A stretch of 64,000 bases of DNA from Symbiodinium natans (GCA_905221605.1 CAJNDS010000113.1:1057082-1121081); one strand, 5' to 3'; shown: positions 10,331 to 22,319, counted from the first letter of the stretch. Translations and numbers: made by a program. Notes: generated by a model from the letters alone, not told the origin.

Positions 10331-10989
10331 GAGTGTGAAATGAGTCTTTTGTATGCCGGACTACAAGACATTTGCCGTGAACATCCTGGCATTCTGCCAC
10401 AGCGGTCATGATTGTTACTAGTATTATCATTACTATGATTATCAGGATGATCATTATAATCTTGCCATTATAATTATTGCCTATATTTTTGGAATTTATT
10501 TATTAAGTTGCGTATCTTTTCATTATTGTAGTAAGTCCCACAATCTCCCACCAATTACTTGGAGCCGGGTCGCTGCTCCTTTTGCCGCTCCTCGCCTGCG
10601 TGAGACGACACACCCCGCCCCCCCCCCCCCCATCCCATGCGTCGGTTGAGGATTGTTTCTCCCCTTAGAGCTACAATAAAAAACATATTCTCTTGAGTTC
10701 TAAATACAAAAAAGTTAAGGGGGGTCTAAAACTTATGAAGACCAGCTCTGGCTGACTGAGGTGGCTTGCGGTGTTGTAGGCTTGAGCTGCACAATGCTTA
10801 GGGCTTCTTTTGCTTCAGGGCCTGCAAACCCTCAAAACGCGAAAACCCTAAATACCGTAAACCCTTTTCGAGAAAGGTGCATCCCTATTTTGAGATGGAA
10901 AAAATACATTGTCTTGTCTCCACACCAGCGCCTTGTTTTGCGTGCGACTATTTGGGCATTAATCCCCCAACAGGGCATTGGCGCCTCTT

Positions 10990-12830
10990 GGCCACCATGC
11001 CAACTGCCAATGCCGTGGCGGCCGACGCAAGCGCCGACGAGACACCTTCATGGCCCACTGCTGTCACAACTACACCTGCAGCAAAGTCTGCCTTAGCCCT
11101 TCTCAGCCGTTCAATGTTTCTTCCTGGCCCCAAGGCCCCCAGATCCTTTGGGATGTTCCCCTTTACACTCCCGTTGATAATCCCGATTAAGGACTGTTAG
11201 CATAAGGGGCCCCAAAAACATCTCGCCAGTCCTTTTCTCAGGTGCACGCCTCGCTCCGGAAGCTCATGTGCAGCCTGGTCAGGCCGCGAGGCGGGCCTGC
11301 AGCAAAGTTGGCTTTTGTTTTGGCCGCCCGCTTAAACCCCAAAACCCTAAACACTACTGAAAGTCGCAGCGCAGGGAAAAAGGCACACTATTCCTCAGGA
11401 GAAGAAAAGACGGAGTCCGTCCTCACTGCTCCTTCTTCTTTTCAAAGAATAAACCAAACCCCCACCAGCAGCCATCCCCCACGGCAAACGAACAAACCTT
11501 ACCTAACTAGGCCACCAGCTGGTTTCAAAGTGGGGTTCAAGCGGACCATCAGGCGAAGTGAGCCAAACCACAAAACCAGATCCCTTACTGCTATTCTGCT
11601 TCGCAATTTGGAACAATACAACTGTGCATCTTTCCCTAAACCCTAAAACCTAAGTACACTAGCTCCCAGCTGTAGGTGATAGTCAGCATCACCGTGCCAC
11701 AAGTCAAGACATAGCCGAAATCCAATGTACAAACCTTCGACATGTAGGCATAGTAGCTGACTTCTGCCATCATTTTTTCTCAGTCCCCATCCACAGCCAG
11801 AGGACAGTTCTAAGTAATAAATGTAATGGCCGTCGGGTTTTTTTGCCACCCGCCAAAGCGGGGTTTTAGGGTTTTTGCTCGAGACCTCGGCAGCAACCTT
11901 CGTCTGGCAGTCTGGCACCATGCTGATCTCTGTTTGTGCTTGTCTGTCGGAATGTGCATGCAAAAACGCCTGCTCACTGAGCCCTAAACCCTAAACCCCA
12001 CCTAAACCCTTTCCACTTCGGTAGGAAGCTTGGAGACGTCGACACGACGAGTCTGTGTTGGATTTGGCACGGGTTGACTTTCAACAGGGTTGCCTGAAGA
12101 TGTGTATTGGACCCATTCTCCTTACGACTCTGTTACTTGTCATTTATGCAGTCTTGAAAAGTTTCTGCGCGCTTTTCTCATCTAGCTAAGGTTTGCACAC
12201 TGGGTCCTTCAACTACAAATGACTGGCAGACGAGGTTAAGCCCTCAGAAAGTATGGCTTTGAGGCTATGAAATCGACTCACTGAGCGAAATTCGGCATTT
12301 CTGGCTGTCGAATCTTATGAGCACGGAACTCGTTCCCGTTTGTTGGGCATCAGTTTCACATATAGGTTGGCGCGCGGGCCTACGCACCTGACAATGTACA
12401 AACGTGTGGGAGGCGCAAGAGAATAGATGTAAAAACAAACCGCTGGCCGGGTAGACTGACATGCAGTGGTCATATTAGGAGACAAAGACAATGATGGCTG
12501 GGAAAAAGGAGAAGAAGCGCGAGAAAGTTATCAAACATCCCTTCCTGCCTTCGTTCCTTCCTTCCATCCTTCCATCCATCCAGCACACGCAACCCACCGA
12601 AGTGGGCCGCTTGGAAGGGCATGCGTTACAGGTCCAGTCAATCGGGGTGGAAACCTATGCCCGCCTCTCTCTCTCTCTATCACACCCCTCTGTTTGTCAG
12701 CCTCGTAAGCTCACACTGGTGTGCTGGCCTTGCAACCGGCACCACAGGACTTGCCATCCCAACGGTGAAGGCCTCGTGGCAGGCTTGCATGACCGCATGG
12801 GCGGGTTGGGCTGGGATTTGGGCTTCGGCC
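10990..12830 (-). CDS. Unidentified exons with Ala/Val-rich hydrophobic helices
   Basis: Three open minus-strand blocks share a similar Ala/Val/Gly-rich style: about 12715-12830 (HEAFTVGMASPVVPVARP), about 11240-11335 (TKANFAAGPPRGLTRLHMSF) and about 10990-11130 (KADFAAGVVVTAVGHEGVSS, then ATALAVGMVAKRR). They may be exons of one gene with membrane-associated segments. A block at 11643-11963 (CQTKVAAEVSSKNPKTPLW) is weaker. No family motif seen. Confidence 0.4.
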
Positions 12831-13191
12831 TTTAACCGGAGCATCTGGGATTCTCTCACACTTCACTGCTTGTATCACAAAGGCGAGGGGGGGGGGGGGG
12901 TGCACAACAACTTACCATGGTCTCAAGTTATGAGATTCACGACTGTGTTTGCGGGGTATATGCGCGATGGCCTTTATCTTGCAATTCTATCTCTACTTCC
13001 CCTGCCCTCAAAAGGCCTGCCTTGGCAAGCAAAGCCATGGTAGTAAAGCAAGCTCTGGAAGGGGCGTGAGCCACTACAAAGACTTGTGACGCCAGCTAAC
13101 GTTTCATCAGTCATGGCGGCGGCACACATCAAAATGACACAATGCAAGGCGGTGGAAATGATGCAAAACAAAGCACCACCCTAGCCGCTAG

Positions 13192-13290
13192 CAATATATA
13201 TATATATATATAGCAATATATATATATATATATATATAGAGAAAAGCATATATAGCAATATTATATATACATATATATATATATATATTG
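13192..13290. repeat. AT microsatellite with AGCAATATAT units
   Basis: Three blocks of (TA)n separated by AGCAATA. Confidence 0.9.
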
Positions 13291-13363
13291 ACGGGGAACC
13301 GTATCAAAGACCAGGGACGTGAGTGCCAGAGGGTTGCGACCCGGCTTCGCTTACCAAGATTTG

Positions 13364-13450
13364 CTTAGGGTTTAGGGTTTAGGGTTTGGGGTTTAGGGTT
13401 TAGGGTTTAGGGTTTGGGGTTTGGGGTTTAGGGTTTAGGGTTCAGGGTGC
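13364..13450 (+). repeat. TTTAGGG array with TTTGGGG variants
   Basis: Heptamers mixed with TTTGGGG; follows an AT microsatellite. Confidence 0.92.
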
Positions 13451-13695
13451 CCAGAGATGTACGGACCTGACCCAACCGGCCAAGTGAAGCCGAGATGTGC
13501 GGAACTTGTGCGGACATGTATGGAAGAGGTTCGTAGGGTAAATGTAGCTATGGTTGGTGTTAACCTTGCTCAGGGTACCTGATAACCCCACTTACCGGAC
13601 CGGTTCACACTCACACGTTGGCTCACCTTGCTTTTAACTCACGCGCTCGTCGCACGTCGCCCTCTCAGCTGCAAAACTGCTGCAAGCAAAACGGC

Positions 13696-13795
13696 TCTTA
13701 GGGTAGGTACATGGTCCCTTATTTACCCCCTATATACTCTATACAACCCAAGGGCCCAGACTTTCGAACCCTGTAATAAGGGACGATACTAAGAG
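13696..13795. mobile_element. Family I foldback element
   Basis: Ends CTCTTAGGGTAG and TACTAAGAG, with CCCTTATT / AATAAGGG stems inside. Confidence 0.65.
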
Positions 13796-13804
13796 CTCAT
13801 AGGT

Positions 13805-13924
13805 GCACTTTTCACTTTGAGGTTCATGTGTACTTATAAGTAGGGTTAGACTTAGGTAATTGTACTTGTAATTGGTAGAGCACTTATTACCCCACTCATA
13901 TAGGTACCTGTGAACCTCCAAGCA
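13805..13924. mobile_element. Family D foldback element
   Basis: TTTGAGGTTCATGTGTACTT with the inverse end GGTACCTGTGAACCTCCAAG. On the gene strand it starts right after an exon (GAGGTTC as possible GA donor). Confidence 0.6.
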
Positions 13925-14565
13925 CCCTGGCGAATTATCACGACCCAGCCTTTCAGGTAGGCCTTCTGCATAGCGCCTGCACAGGAGGACCTCATAAAGC
14001 CTCACCGACGTCGGGCTGCCACAAATGCCCTGCAGGTTAGCCCTCCGGCCAACTCAGCATGTCTCGATACGAAGCTGGCCTTCCATACGGCAGGGGCGAG
14101 ATCGGAGGTGCATTGAGGCGTCCGCATCTTCTAACACTTGATAGTCGAGTTGGAGTTCTCACAAACGCACATTGCCAACGCTGCTTTGGTTTGCAAGACA
14201 GTCCCAGCCTGCTCCAGATCCAGCGAGCGGCGCCTGGTTCCAGCACCCTGTTTTCCTGGCATGAAAGGTGCAAGATTCTGCTCAGTTTCCCTGACCAACC
14301 AAGTACAACCACAACCAGTAGTTGCTCGGAGGTTGTCACAGGACTTCTCTTGATTGTTACACTGCAAGCATGCGTGACCCTTTCTTTTCCGCGAATGGCT
14401 TCTGAGTAGATTGCTGCTTCCGTCTGCCTCCCACTTGGAAGACAGCCGGAGCAGGCCAAGTGGGTCAAATAGATTTCCTACTGTCAGCAGCAGGTCCATG
14501 TTAGTTGCAATCGTCATATACTGCGCTTGCACTTCGGTCAGAGGCATGGACCTGCTTCTGAGCAT
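13925..14565 (-). CDS. Unidentified exons downstream of the PP2C gene
   Basis: About 14425-14565 reads MPLTEVQAQYMTIATNMDLL and continues in frame to a Ser-rich end; it begins 65 bases after the phosphatase stop, so it may start the next gene. About 13925-14035 reads CGSPTSVRLYEVLLCRRYAE and stops at a family D element whose GAGGTTC end could be a GA donor. The region between (14040-14400) is open in two frames and I could not choose. Confidence 0.45.
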
Positions 14566-14629
14566 TGGGGGTGGGTACCTGCATGTACCCGAAGCAGCAC
14601 TCGCGGCATCTTGCCGCCTTCAGCAAACT

Positions 14630-17600
14630 TCAGGAGCCCGTCCATGTCGACGACTCCTTCAGCTTCACAATCACCACCGTCATGTTGTCGGTTCCCAGGC
14701 CCTGCGTCTGGCTTGGGTCCTCAGGGTTTAGGGTTTAGGGTTTAGGGTTTGCAGCAGAACTCTTGAGCGGACAGGTGGGTTTCTAGACAAACGGTTGGTC
14801 TACATTTTATTTTGGGGTTTTCGAAAATAGGGGACCCCTAACATAAACCCCAAAGAGTAGGATTCCCTCATAATAAGGGCCCCAATCAGGCACCCCTAAT
14901 TTCGGAAACCCCCATGTTTCACTTATACTTCCTTTTCTAGGCTTCGCAAAAACCCCACTTACCCTAATGAACCCTAAACCCTAAACCCTAAACCCTAAAC
15001 CCTAAACCCCTAAACCCTAAACCCTAAACCCTAAACCCTAACCTCCAAATTGGCAGTTGGGGAATTTCAATGGGCGTATCGCCTCGGTGCAGCAGTGCTC
15101 CAGAAGCTCCTCTGAGATGAGCTTCAAGTCCAAGCCCTTTTCCTCAGATCCATGCAGCTTTGTATGGAAGTAGGGTTTAGGGTTTAGGGTTTAGGGTTTT
15201 GTTTTTGCTTGGTTTTGGGTTTATTTTCCGACCTGCAGGGTTTATAGGGGTGAGGGTTGATGGTTTTGATGAGCTTGCGGCTTGTGCGACCAGAGGCCAC
15301 GAACGCTAGTGGAAGCAACTGTGCAAACTCAAGGTGACACGCTGAGTGGCGAGACTCTATGAGCTGTAGGCAAGCTGAATGCGTCCACAGATTCAAAGGC
15401 CAATGCTTGGCCAAGGGGAAGCAAGAAGCTTTCACACCCGCGACGCGACCCCCTCCGTAGGTACAAAGCATATGGCAGTATGGGCATCAGAAGGTGTGTG
15501 GGCCATGAAAAGGCAGCCGGCAACCGCATTCAATCCAACATTGCCAATAGACCCAACAAATTCACGTGAGTAAGGCGACCACTCTAAAGAGTAGCCACCA
15601 CACACGCGGGAGAGGATGATCTCGTTGCAGCTCACGACGACATGTGTGCATGCGTGCGTGCGTGTAGGGTAGAATTTGCAAGCAAATAGGGTTTCAAGTG
15701 CAATGAGAACCCAGTCGAAGGCCCTTAATTACGTAGGTTTGGGTCGGTTGGGCCACTTTAATCAAAGCGAAAGGTAAGTTAAGCCCAAGAAGGCTTTCGG
15801 ATGAGCGCATTCTGCATGGCAAGTCTCTAGACGCGGCCGCACAAAGTCGCAAATGTCCTCAACAGTAGCCAGCATGAAGTGTGTCAAGTGCTGTGGCAAA
15901 ATGTGTTCATTTTTCTCTGCGGTCTTGTGTGTGTGTGTGTGTGTCCTGGTTGGACATGACATCCCAGATGCCATCACCTTGGCTCTGCAACACAAAGCCA
16001 TGAGGCTGTACAAATAGCACCGTTACCTTCCGTTTGTCCCTTAAAATGTTATCGCTTCTTCTCTCCTTATTTTGAGTTAATTACAGGGTTTGCACGCCTT
16101 TCAACAGAGGAGAATTCTTGTGCTGGGTCACTCGCGTGGATTGGGGGCTGGATGCTTGGGCTGGAGCTAACAGAAGGGGCCCGCATTGTTGAACCAAAGG
16201 CGACCGTTCTGGCGTTCTGTCATCGTTTACGAGACCATGGCCTAGACACCGAATCTTGCAGGGTTTAGGGTTTAGGGTTTCGGGTAGCACACCCCACCAG
16301 ACTCCTGCAAACCTTCGCGTCTTTTGTCATACTCCGTATGGTCTTACAAGATATCCACTCCGCGTGGCCACCCCTAGCTTCAACTGCAATACATCAACAA
16401 CCTTCTCCGAACCTCTCTCGCGTTGGTGATCGCGACCCAGCCACATGCCAGAACAATGAACTCATCTTCGGGAGTCAGCTCGCGGATCACCACATCCGGA
16501 GTCGAGCAAATCACTTGCTCCTGCAGACATTGATTGCGCTGGCGGAGGATATGGGGGCTTTCCGACAATGCAGGTACCGTTTTGGGGTGGATTCCTTTTA
16601 TGCATGGCTTATACTGTTTTGTGGTATATTAGGGTTGGGGCCTTTTTGGGGAAAATCCCGGTAGTAAGCTGTTGAAGGAAACGACAATGCAACTGTCCTG
16701 TGGAGGCAAGTCCGTTCGCCTCGGCAGCGTGTAAGATCGAACATGTGATTGATACTAAAAGGGATACTGCTATTCTTGTTCAGAACAGCAAACTATTGTG
16801 TAAGTTGCTAGCTTGACTGAGCGGCGGAAAATCATTGATATGAATCCTTTTAGTCTTATGGGGATTGCGAATACTTTGACAGTAGTTGGCAAAATACTGA
16901 ATCTGTTTTGAATTATGCTCACCATATGCATACTGTCCATGATATGATTCATATGTTCATTTCTCGAAGCTATGGTCCCTTTTATTTGTAGGTTCCCTTT
17001 TATGAGGTGGCCCCTCGTCTTTAGGGTACCCGAAAAGAGACCATAATTTGAAGAAGTGACCATAGCGTTCGTGAATCATAAACCCTAAACCCTAAACCCT
17101 CAACCCTAAACTAAAAACCCATGCCGGGATGCTTCTTGTACTCCAAATCGCCGATGGCGCGGCTGAGGTTCAAGTTTCCGTTGACGCGAGGAACGCCTCC
17201 ATTGTCCTCAGCTCAAGCCAAACGCAGGGCTCGACATTTAGGGTTTGGGGTTTCAGGTCAGAGTTTAGGGTTTAGGGTTTGTGCTCTAGGGGTTAGGGTA
17301 GCCCTATGAGCTCCTCTGGGGGGCGAATTTTCTGTGCACCAATCTTGGGGATCCCGCATTCGAAGGGTTGTCGTCCTTTGGGGATGGGCGCCACTCTTTT
17401 CTCCTAATGTCCATGTCGACCCCGCATAGGGCATCCCAAAGCAATCGGCCCTGCCTCAATGGTGCCTCCGGCTGCTTCGATCCGGCTCTTCTCAGTCTGA
17501 GAAGCAGGCCTTGGGTTCGGGGGCTGATGAACGTGTGTTATGCCACCTGCATAGCTGGATGAACCACTCAGCATGAAAGGGCCTAGGGTTTCGCATTTTT

Positions 17601-20600
17601 TTGCCACCTGCCTGGCTGACGGTTTGGGGTTTCGACTCTCATGCTCGTGCACGGCAGCCGAGGCTTCGATACAATCCAAAATCCCTACACTGCTGTTTTC
17701 ATTACCTTTTTACGACTTGTTACGTTTATTCTTAACGCTGCTGGTTTTCGCGTGCCTCTGGCTTATTGCGATGTGCTTGAACTTAAAGTATGCATATCCT
17801 ACACTGCTATGTTCATTTCTTTTGCCGATTTGTCATGATTCACTCTCCACGCTGCTGTGTTTGCGTGCCTCCGGCTTATCTGTTCACTTGCGATTTGCAT
17901 GCATTTCGCACTGGTCACGCACTCCAAGAACATCTGGCCCGATCTGCTCAAGGGTTCTTCAGGAGCGTGCTGACCCAGAAGGCGTTTAGGGTCTGGGGAT
18001 GTTTATAGGTTTGGGGTTTGGGGATGTTTATAGGGTTTAGGAGATACACTTGTCAGTTCTCAGCTGCGTCTCAGCTGAGCGGTTTTATTCCCTAAACCCT
18101 AAACCCTAAACCCTAAACCCTAAACCCTAAACCCTAAACCCTAAGCTCGGTCGGGCGGCTTGTGGTCGTATGACAGCTCAACGGCCGTCCCAGCTCGGCA
18201 CATGACTGCGCGGCTGTCCCCAGCATTGGCAGTGATGACATCCTGCTGATGCGGGTTTTTTCGGGTTTAGGGTTTATAGGGTTTAGGGTTTAGGGTTTAG
18301 GGTTTAGGGTTTAGGGTTTAGGGTTAGGATTTAGGGTTTAGGGTTTAGGGTTTAGGGTTTAGGGTTTAGGGTTTAGGGTTTAGGGTTTAGGGTTTAGGGT
18401 TTAGGGTTTAGGGTTTAGGGTTTAGGGTTTAGGGCACTTATAAGCAGGTTATCAGTCGGGCAATTCTTGTTCTAGCTGGCTATAACTCTAACCTTCTTTA
18501 AGGTGCTTCTCAACCCGCTTACCAAGAAGGCACAGCGTTGCAGACAATGCTAGGCCTCTGAATCTATACTGGAGTGTTTAATTTGTTAGGGGGAAAGGCT
18601 GAGTCTTAATGTTGGGGGAGGGGTTTAAATGGGTGTAAAGGGACTCATAGTGCCCAGTGGAACAGCATCGCTGTGGAAGTCATCTGCAGCCTAGGACCCT
18701 CAAATGCTCATGCAACCACAGTGCAGGTCATCGAATCTACTACTTGCTTAAGAATACCCCAAAAAACTTAAAACATATTCTTCCTTATAAGGGTAGTATA
18801 GGGATGATTGTCTTTTACTTCTTTGGGGTTCTTAAACAAATAGCAGGAATCGGCTTTGTTACCAGTAGCTGTTAGCACATCGACGCCAGGCATGACCCAG
18901 TCCTGCTTGCGCACAAGAACGCACACGGCCGTGCAACCGACAGTGTCGGCACAAAACTCGTCCTCAAATGCATTGGAAATCATATCTCAGGGTGTCAACC
19001 CTAAACCCTAAACCCTGAATCCTGAAAGTGTGCCACGCTGAGGATGCAACGCCCTTCTCTGCCGCCTTTAACTTCTGCAACTTGATGAAGGACTCCTTCA
19101 TCTCGCTTTGCTCCTGCTTGGCCAGGTGTGCTGTTTCTCCAGAAGCCCTTTGTTGCAGTTGAACTTCTAAACCCTAAACCCTAAACCCTAAACCCCTAAA
19201 CCCTAAAACCCTCTCACTCATGCAGACGAAGAGCTGCGTCGCTCAAGCCACCCTTCCTTAATTTAATGCCAGAATGATTCACTCTTTGCACATGCAGCAC
19301 CGCATTGGCAGCAGTTCTTGTTCCTGCCGGTTGAAGCCTTATCCTTTGCAGCTGCAGAAAAGAACCTAGAACAACCCTAAACCCCAAACCCTAAACCCAA
19401 CAAGCGTCTGAGAGCGCTGGTGCATCCCCGCCAACTGCTTCTCCAAGTCCTGCCGGAACATGTCGGAACCCTGCCGCCCCATCGTCGTCAGACTTTATGG
19501 ACAATAGCTTAGGGTTTAGGGTTTAGGGTCCCCAGGGTTCAGTGAACGCACTGCAGATCAAGACTTGCCCCAAAGGTATCCTGAGGTCACCTCAATCGAA
19601 TCGAATGCCAAATTACCCATGTGAAGCTTCAAGGTGGCGAATACAACAACTTCCGGCGGTCTGTACGGCCCTACGGGAGCCCAGCAGAGAAATGCGAAGC
19701 CCTACGCCATGAGTGTAGGAAGACAGCATCTGTGCGGTATCAAAAGTGCACCTAGCCATTGATGATCATCAACAGCTCCCGTGACTCTTAGTCGACTTTA
19801 CAATAAACTCAAAGCATCTCAGAGTCCCCAAACTATTCCCTCACATGCATCATGAAATAACCGCCATGTCCTGGATAGCACCGGTGGGCACTTTCCCCAT
19901 GAAGCGTGCCAGCACCTACCATTTTGGGATTTGGTTGCAGTCAGGACAAGCGTCTGCTTGAAAAGCGAACACCTGCTTCCCGTCTCCACGCGCCTTTGCG
20001 TTGGATGGCTCGCGCAGCAGGTCATCCATCCGGTGGTAGGAGGCCTGACCCAACCAGTTGCAGGCATAACGGTATACCCCTCTCCACAGTTGGAGGTTCA
20101 TAAGGGTACTTATAAGAAGGGTGATAAGTAGGGCACCTATAGTTGCAAGATTGTAACTGGCTATAGCCTTCCTTGGGTACCTGGACCTATAACCCCAGCC
20201 CACCTACAAGTACCCAAGAACCTCCGAGCAGTTTCCGGGCCTTGAGGATCTCCTCCAAATCTGAGGCTTCCAAATGGGCGCCGCAATGACGCTTCTTGTT
20301 CTGGCAGAGGCAAGGCAGTGCCGGGCATGTAGCCGACAGCTTGAGGAGGTGCTGGGATTCTACTGCTGTCAATCCCCAAAAAGACTCCCAACATATACGC
20401 TTCTCAACTTCTGCAAGGAACCCCTAAATAGCAACGACGTAGACTCTACCTCAATGCTCATTTGCAGGGTTTAGGGTTCAGGGGCTTCAAGAATTTCTGC
20501 GCCGGGGCCTTGTTCTTGCCGAACTTCGAGCGACCCATCGTTGCCGTAGTTTGGATGAGCTCAGGCATGAATTGCTGCCTAGGGTTTAGGGTTTAGGGTT

Positions 20601-21496
20601 TCACCACCCGCACTGCACGCACATCCAGCCCCCGCATCCGCAGGGTCAAGTCGAGGTTGGGGTTTAGGGTTTAGGGTTTAGGGTTTAGGGTTTAGGGTTT
20701 AGGGTTTAGGGTTTAGGGTTTAGGGTTTAGGGTTTAGGGTTTAGGGTTTAGGGTTTAGTGACTTATGGCTTTCTTTCGTTCCGGAGTTCTTTAGCAACAA
20801 AAAAGGACAGGGGCGGAAGAACAATGAGCAGCTGCTGTCCATCAAGCGGCTTGCAAAACTTGGAGACGGCCTTGCCACCTCAGCTGGCATTCCTTTCTCG
20901 CTGCAGCGACCCCCCAAACCCTAAACCCCAAACCCTGAAACCCGAACCCTGAACCCTAAACCCTAAACCCTAAAGCCTAAAGCCCTAAACCCTAAAGCCC
21001 TAAACCCTAGTGATGGTCAGCCAAGCCACCGTGGCCATCGAAGACGCAATAAACTCCACAACCAGCAAACCTGGGCGAGTTGGCTGCCAGAATCTTGACG
21101 CGAAGTGGAGAAGTAAGGGTTTAGGGTTTAGGGTTTAGGGTTTAGGGGTTAGGGTTTAGGGTTTAGGGTTTAGGGTTTAGGGTTTAGGGTTTAGGGTTTA
21201 GGGTTTAGGGTTTAGGGTTTAGGGTTTAGGGTTTAGGGTTTAGGGTTTAGGGTTTAGGGTAACTCACGAGTGGAGAAGTATAGCTTGGGATGTACCCCCT
21301 TATGCTAACAGTCCTTCATATAGGGATTGTATACCCCGATTAGAATCTCTATGAAGGACTGTTAGGATAAGAGGGAACATCCCAAAGTATAGCTCACGCA
21401 CGATGAAAGGACTCTAGCTTTGGGCCCGCAACTCTTCCCCAACGTTGGAGCTTGCAATGTGCTCGTCCTCCATATCTTGTCTCCAGCCCTGCATAT
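14630..21496 (-). CDS. PP2C/PPM-type Ser/Thr protein phosphatase
   Basis: Metal-dependent phosphatase that removes phosphate from Ser/Thr. Exons in order: 21420-21496 ([12 protein letters not shown]), about 21010-21108 ([11 protein letters not shown]), extra exons at 19.0-20.9 kb, 18903-18985 ([15 protein letters not shown]), 18153-18242 ([23 protein letters not shown]), 17455-17496 ([14 protein letters not shown]), 17121-17206 ([20 protein letters not shown]), 16445-16520 ([13 protein letters not shown]), 15946-15977 ([10 protein letters not shown], 32 nt), 15828-15857 ([10 protein letters not shown], 30 nt), 15083-15142 ([13 protein letters not shown]) and 14630-14719 ([12 protein letters not shown], stop TGA). 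Metal-binding Asp residues of MEDEH, DGHGG, LACDGIWD and TDNMT are all present, so the enzyme should be active. Resolved donors are GA (three), GC (two) and GT (one). The join from GDLEYKK to 16520 is unresolved. Confidence 0.94.
14806..14912. mobile_element. Family G foldback element
   Basis: GGGGTTTTCGAAAATAGGGG with the inverse CCCCTAATTTCGGAAACCCC. It lies in the PP2C intron 14720-15082. Confidence 0.65.
14968..15046 (-). repeat. CCCTAAA array in a PP2C intron
   Basis: Ten heptamers in the intron between exons 15083-15142 and 14630-14719. Confidence 0.93.
16971..17064. mobile_element. Family F foldback element
   Basis: ATGGTCCCTTTTATTTGTAG with the inverse part AAAAGAGACCATAATTTGAA, in the PP2C intron. 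Confidence 0.6.
18092..18145 (-). repeat. CCCTAAA array next to a PP2C exon
   Basis: Perfect heptamers eight bases after the end of exon 18153-18242. Confidence 0.93.
18266..18434 (+). repeat. TTTAGGG array in a PP2C intron
   Basis: More than twenty heptamers with rare variants. Confidence 0.95.
18737..18846. mobile_element. Family E element in a PP2C intron
   Basis: Ends CTACTACTTGCTTAAGAATA and GTTCTTAAACAAATAGCAG, with a perfect duplication GAAT (18733-18736, 18847-18850). Confidence 0.8.
19035..20900 (-). CDS. Extra exons between PP2C motifs
   Basis: Same strand and between the DGHGG exon and the GCTAV exon: about 20820-20900 ([17 protein letters not shown]), 20485-20580 ([20 protein letters not shown]), 20230-20350 ([18 protein letters not shown]), 19922-20095 ([29 protein letters not shown]), 19855-19915 ([17 protein letters not shown]), 19400-19490 ([20 protein letters not shown]) and 19035-19140 ([20 protein letters not shown]). 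The last two suit the region before GCTAV of a PP2C domain (ESFIKLQK like the usual A(F/L)xxxD helix). The others would be an insertion of about 150 residues, or a nested gene. Confidence 0.5.
20090..20228. mobile_element. Family D foldback element
   Basis: TTGGAGGTTCATAAGGGTAC with the inverse GTACCCAAGAACCTCCGAG, between two exons of the PP2C region. Confidence 0.65.
20659..20757 (+). repeat. TTTAGGG interstitial array
   Basis: About fourteen perfect heptamers. Confidence 0.95.
20910..21010 (-). repeat. CCCTAAA variant array
   Basis: CCCTAAA, CCCTGAA and CCTAAAG variants, ending at the DGHGG exon of the PP2C gene. Confidence 0.88.
21117..21260 (+). repeat. TTTAGGG array flanked by a 12-bp duplication
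   Basis: Twenty near-perfect heptamers between two copies of AGTGGAGAAGTA (21104-21115, 21269-21280). Confidence 0.95.
21285..21385. mobile_element. Family C TIR element in a PP2C intron
   Basis: TTGGGATGTACCCCCTTATG to the inverse GGGAACATCCCAA, flanked by a perfect 8-bp duplication AGTATAGC (21277-21284, 21386-21393). Confidence 0.9.
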
Positions 21497-22319
21497 CTGC
21501 TGCTACCCATTCCATTCGCTCATCACCTGTCCGAACAAGGATCTTAAACAGGAAGTGTTGGAAGGGAAACTGAAGCAAGTCGGCAGGTCGGGCGCGGCCT
21601 TTTGTTATGCTGAAACCTCTTCATGTTGCAATGGCTTTCAGAATATACAGTCACAAGTTCTCAGTAACTTTTCTGCGAACTCAGTTTGCTGGGGTCATAA
21701 GTTTGTGTTTCAGGTTGGTGCTTAGGGTGGGTTCCAGGAAATGGAACTGAGCTTGGCCGGTTCCATCTAAAGCCTTCTTGGCGTTCATTGCGGAATGAGG
21801 CCCCAAACAAATTTCGTGATAGGTAGCCAGGCAGCCCACGGGCCAGCCGGAGTTTGGGGGGTTTGGGGGGTTTGGGGGGATTCTTGGGGGTCCCAGAGTT
21901 CAGCCTTACAAAGCAGGAGGCACTTCCGCCAGTCCATGGAAATCCCACATGCCAGAACTCAGACTCGAGCTCGGTGCAGACTGAGCACATCACAGAGGGA
22001 CAAGCATCGGGACCTAGTTGGCAATACATACTCAGGCATAGGTCCTAGTGCCACTTGCTTGACATCCCCGACAGCCTTTCTCACTCAAAAATTAGCAGTC
22101 CTAAGCCCTAAACCCTAAACCCTAAACCCCGATTAGCACCCCCTGTATGTGGCAGCTCACTGTCTTCACTTCTCGATATCGGGGGGGGGGGGTCGTCTTC
22201 TGCGTTCTCATCATCTCCGCCACGCCCCGGTGATTCAGCGGAAAAAACTTGAACCCTAAACCCTAAACCCCTAACCCCAAACCCTAAACCCTAAACCCCA
22301 AACTTTAAAACCACCAAAG

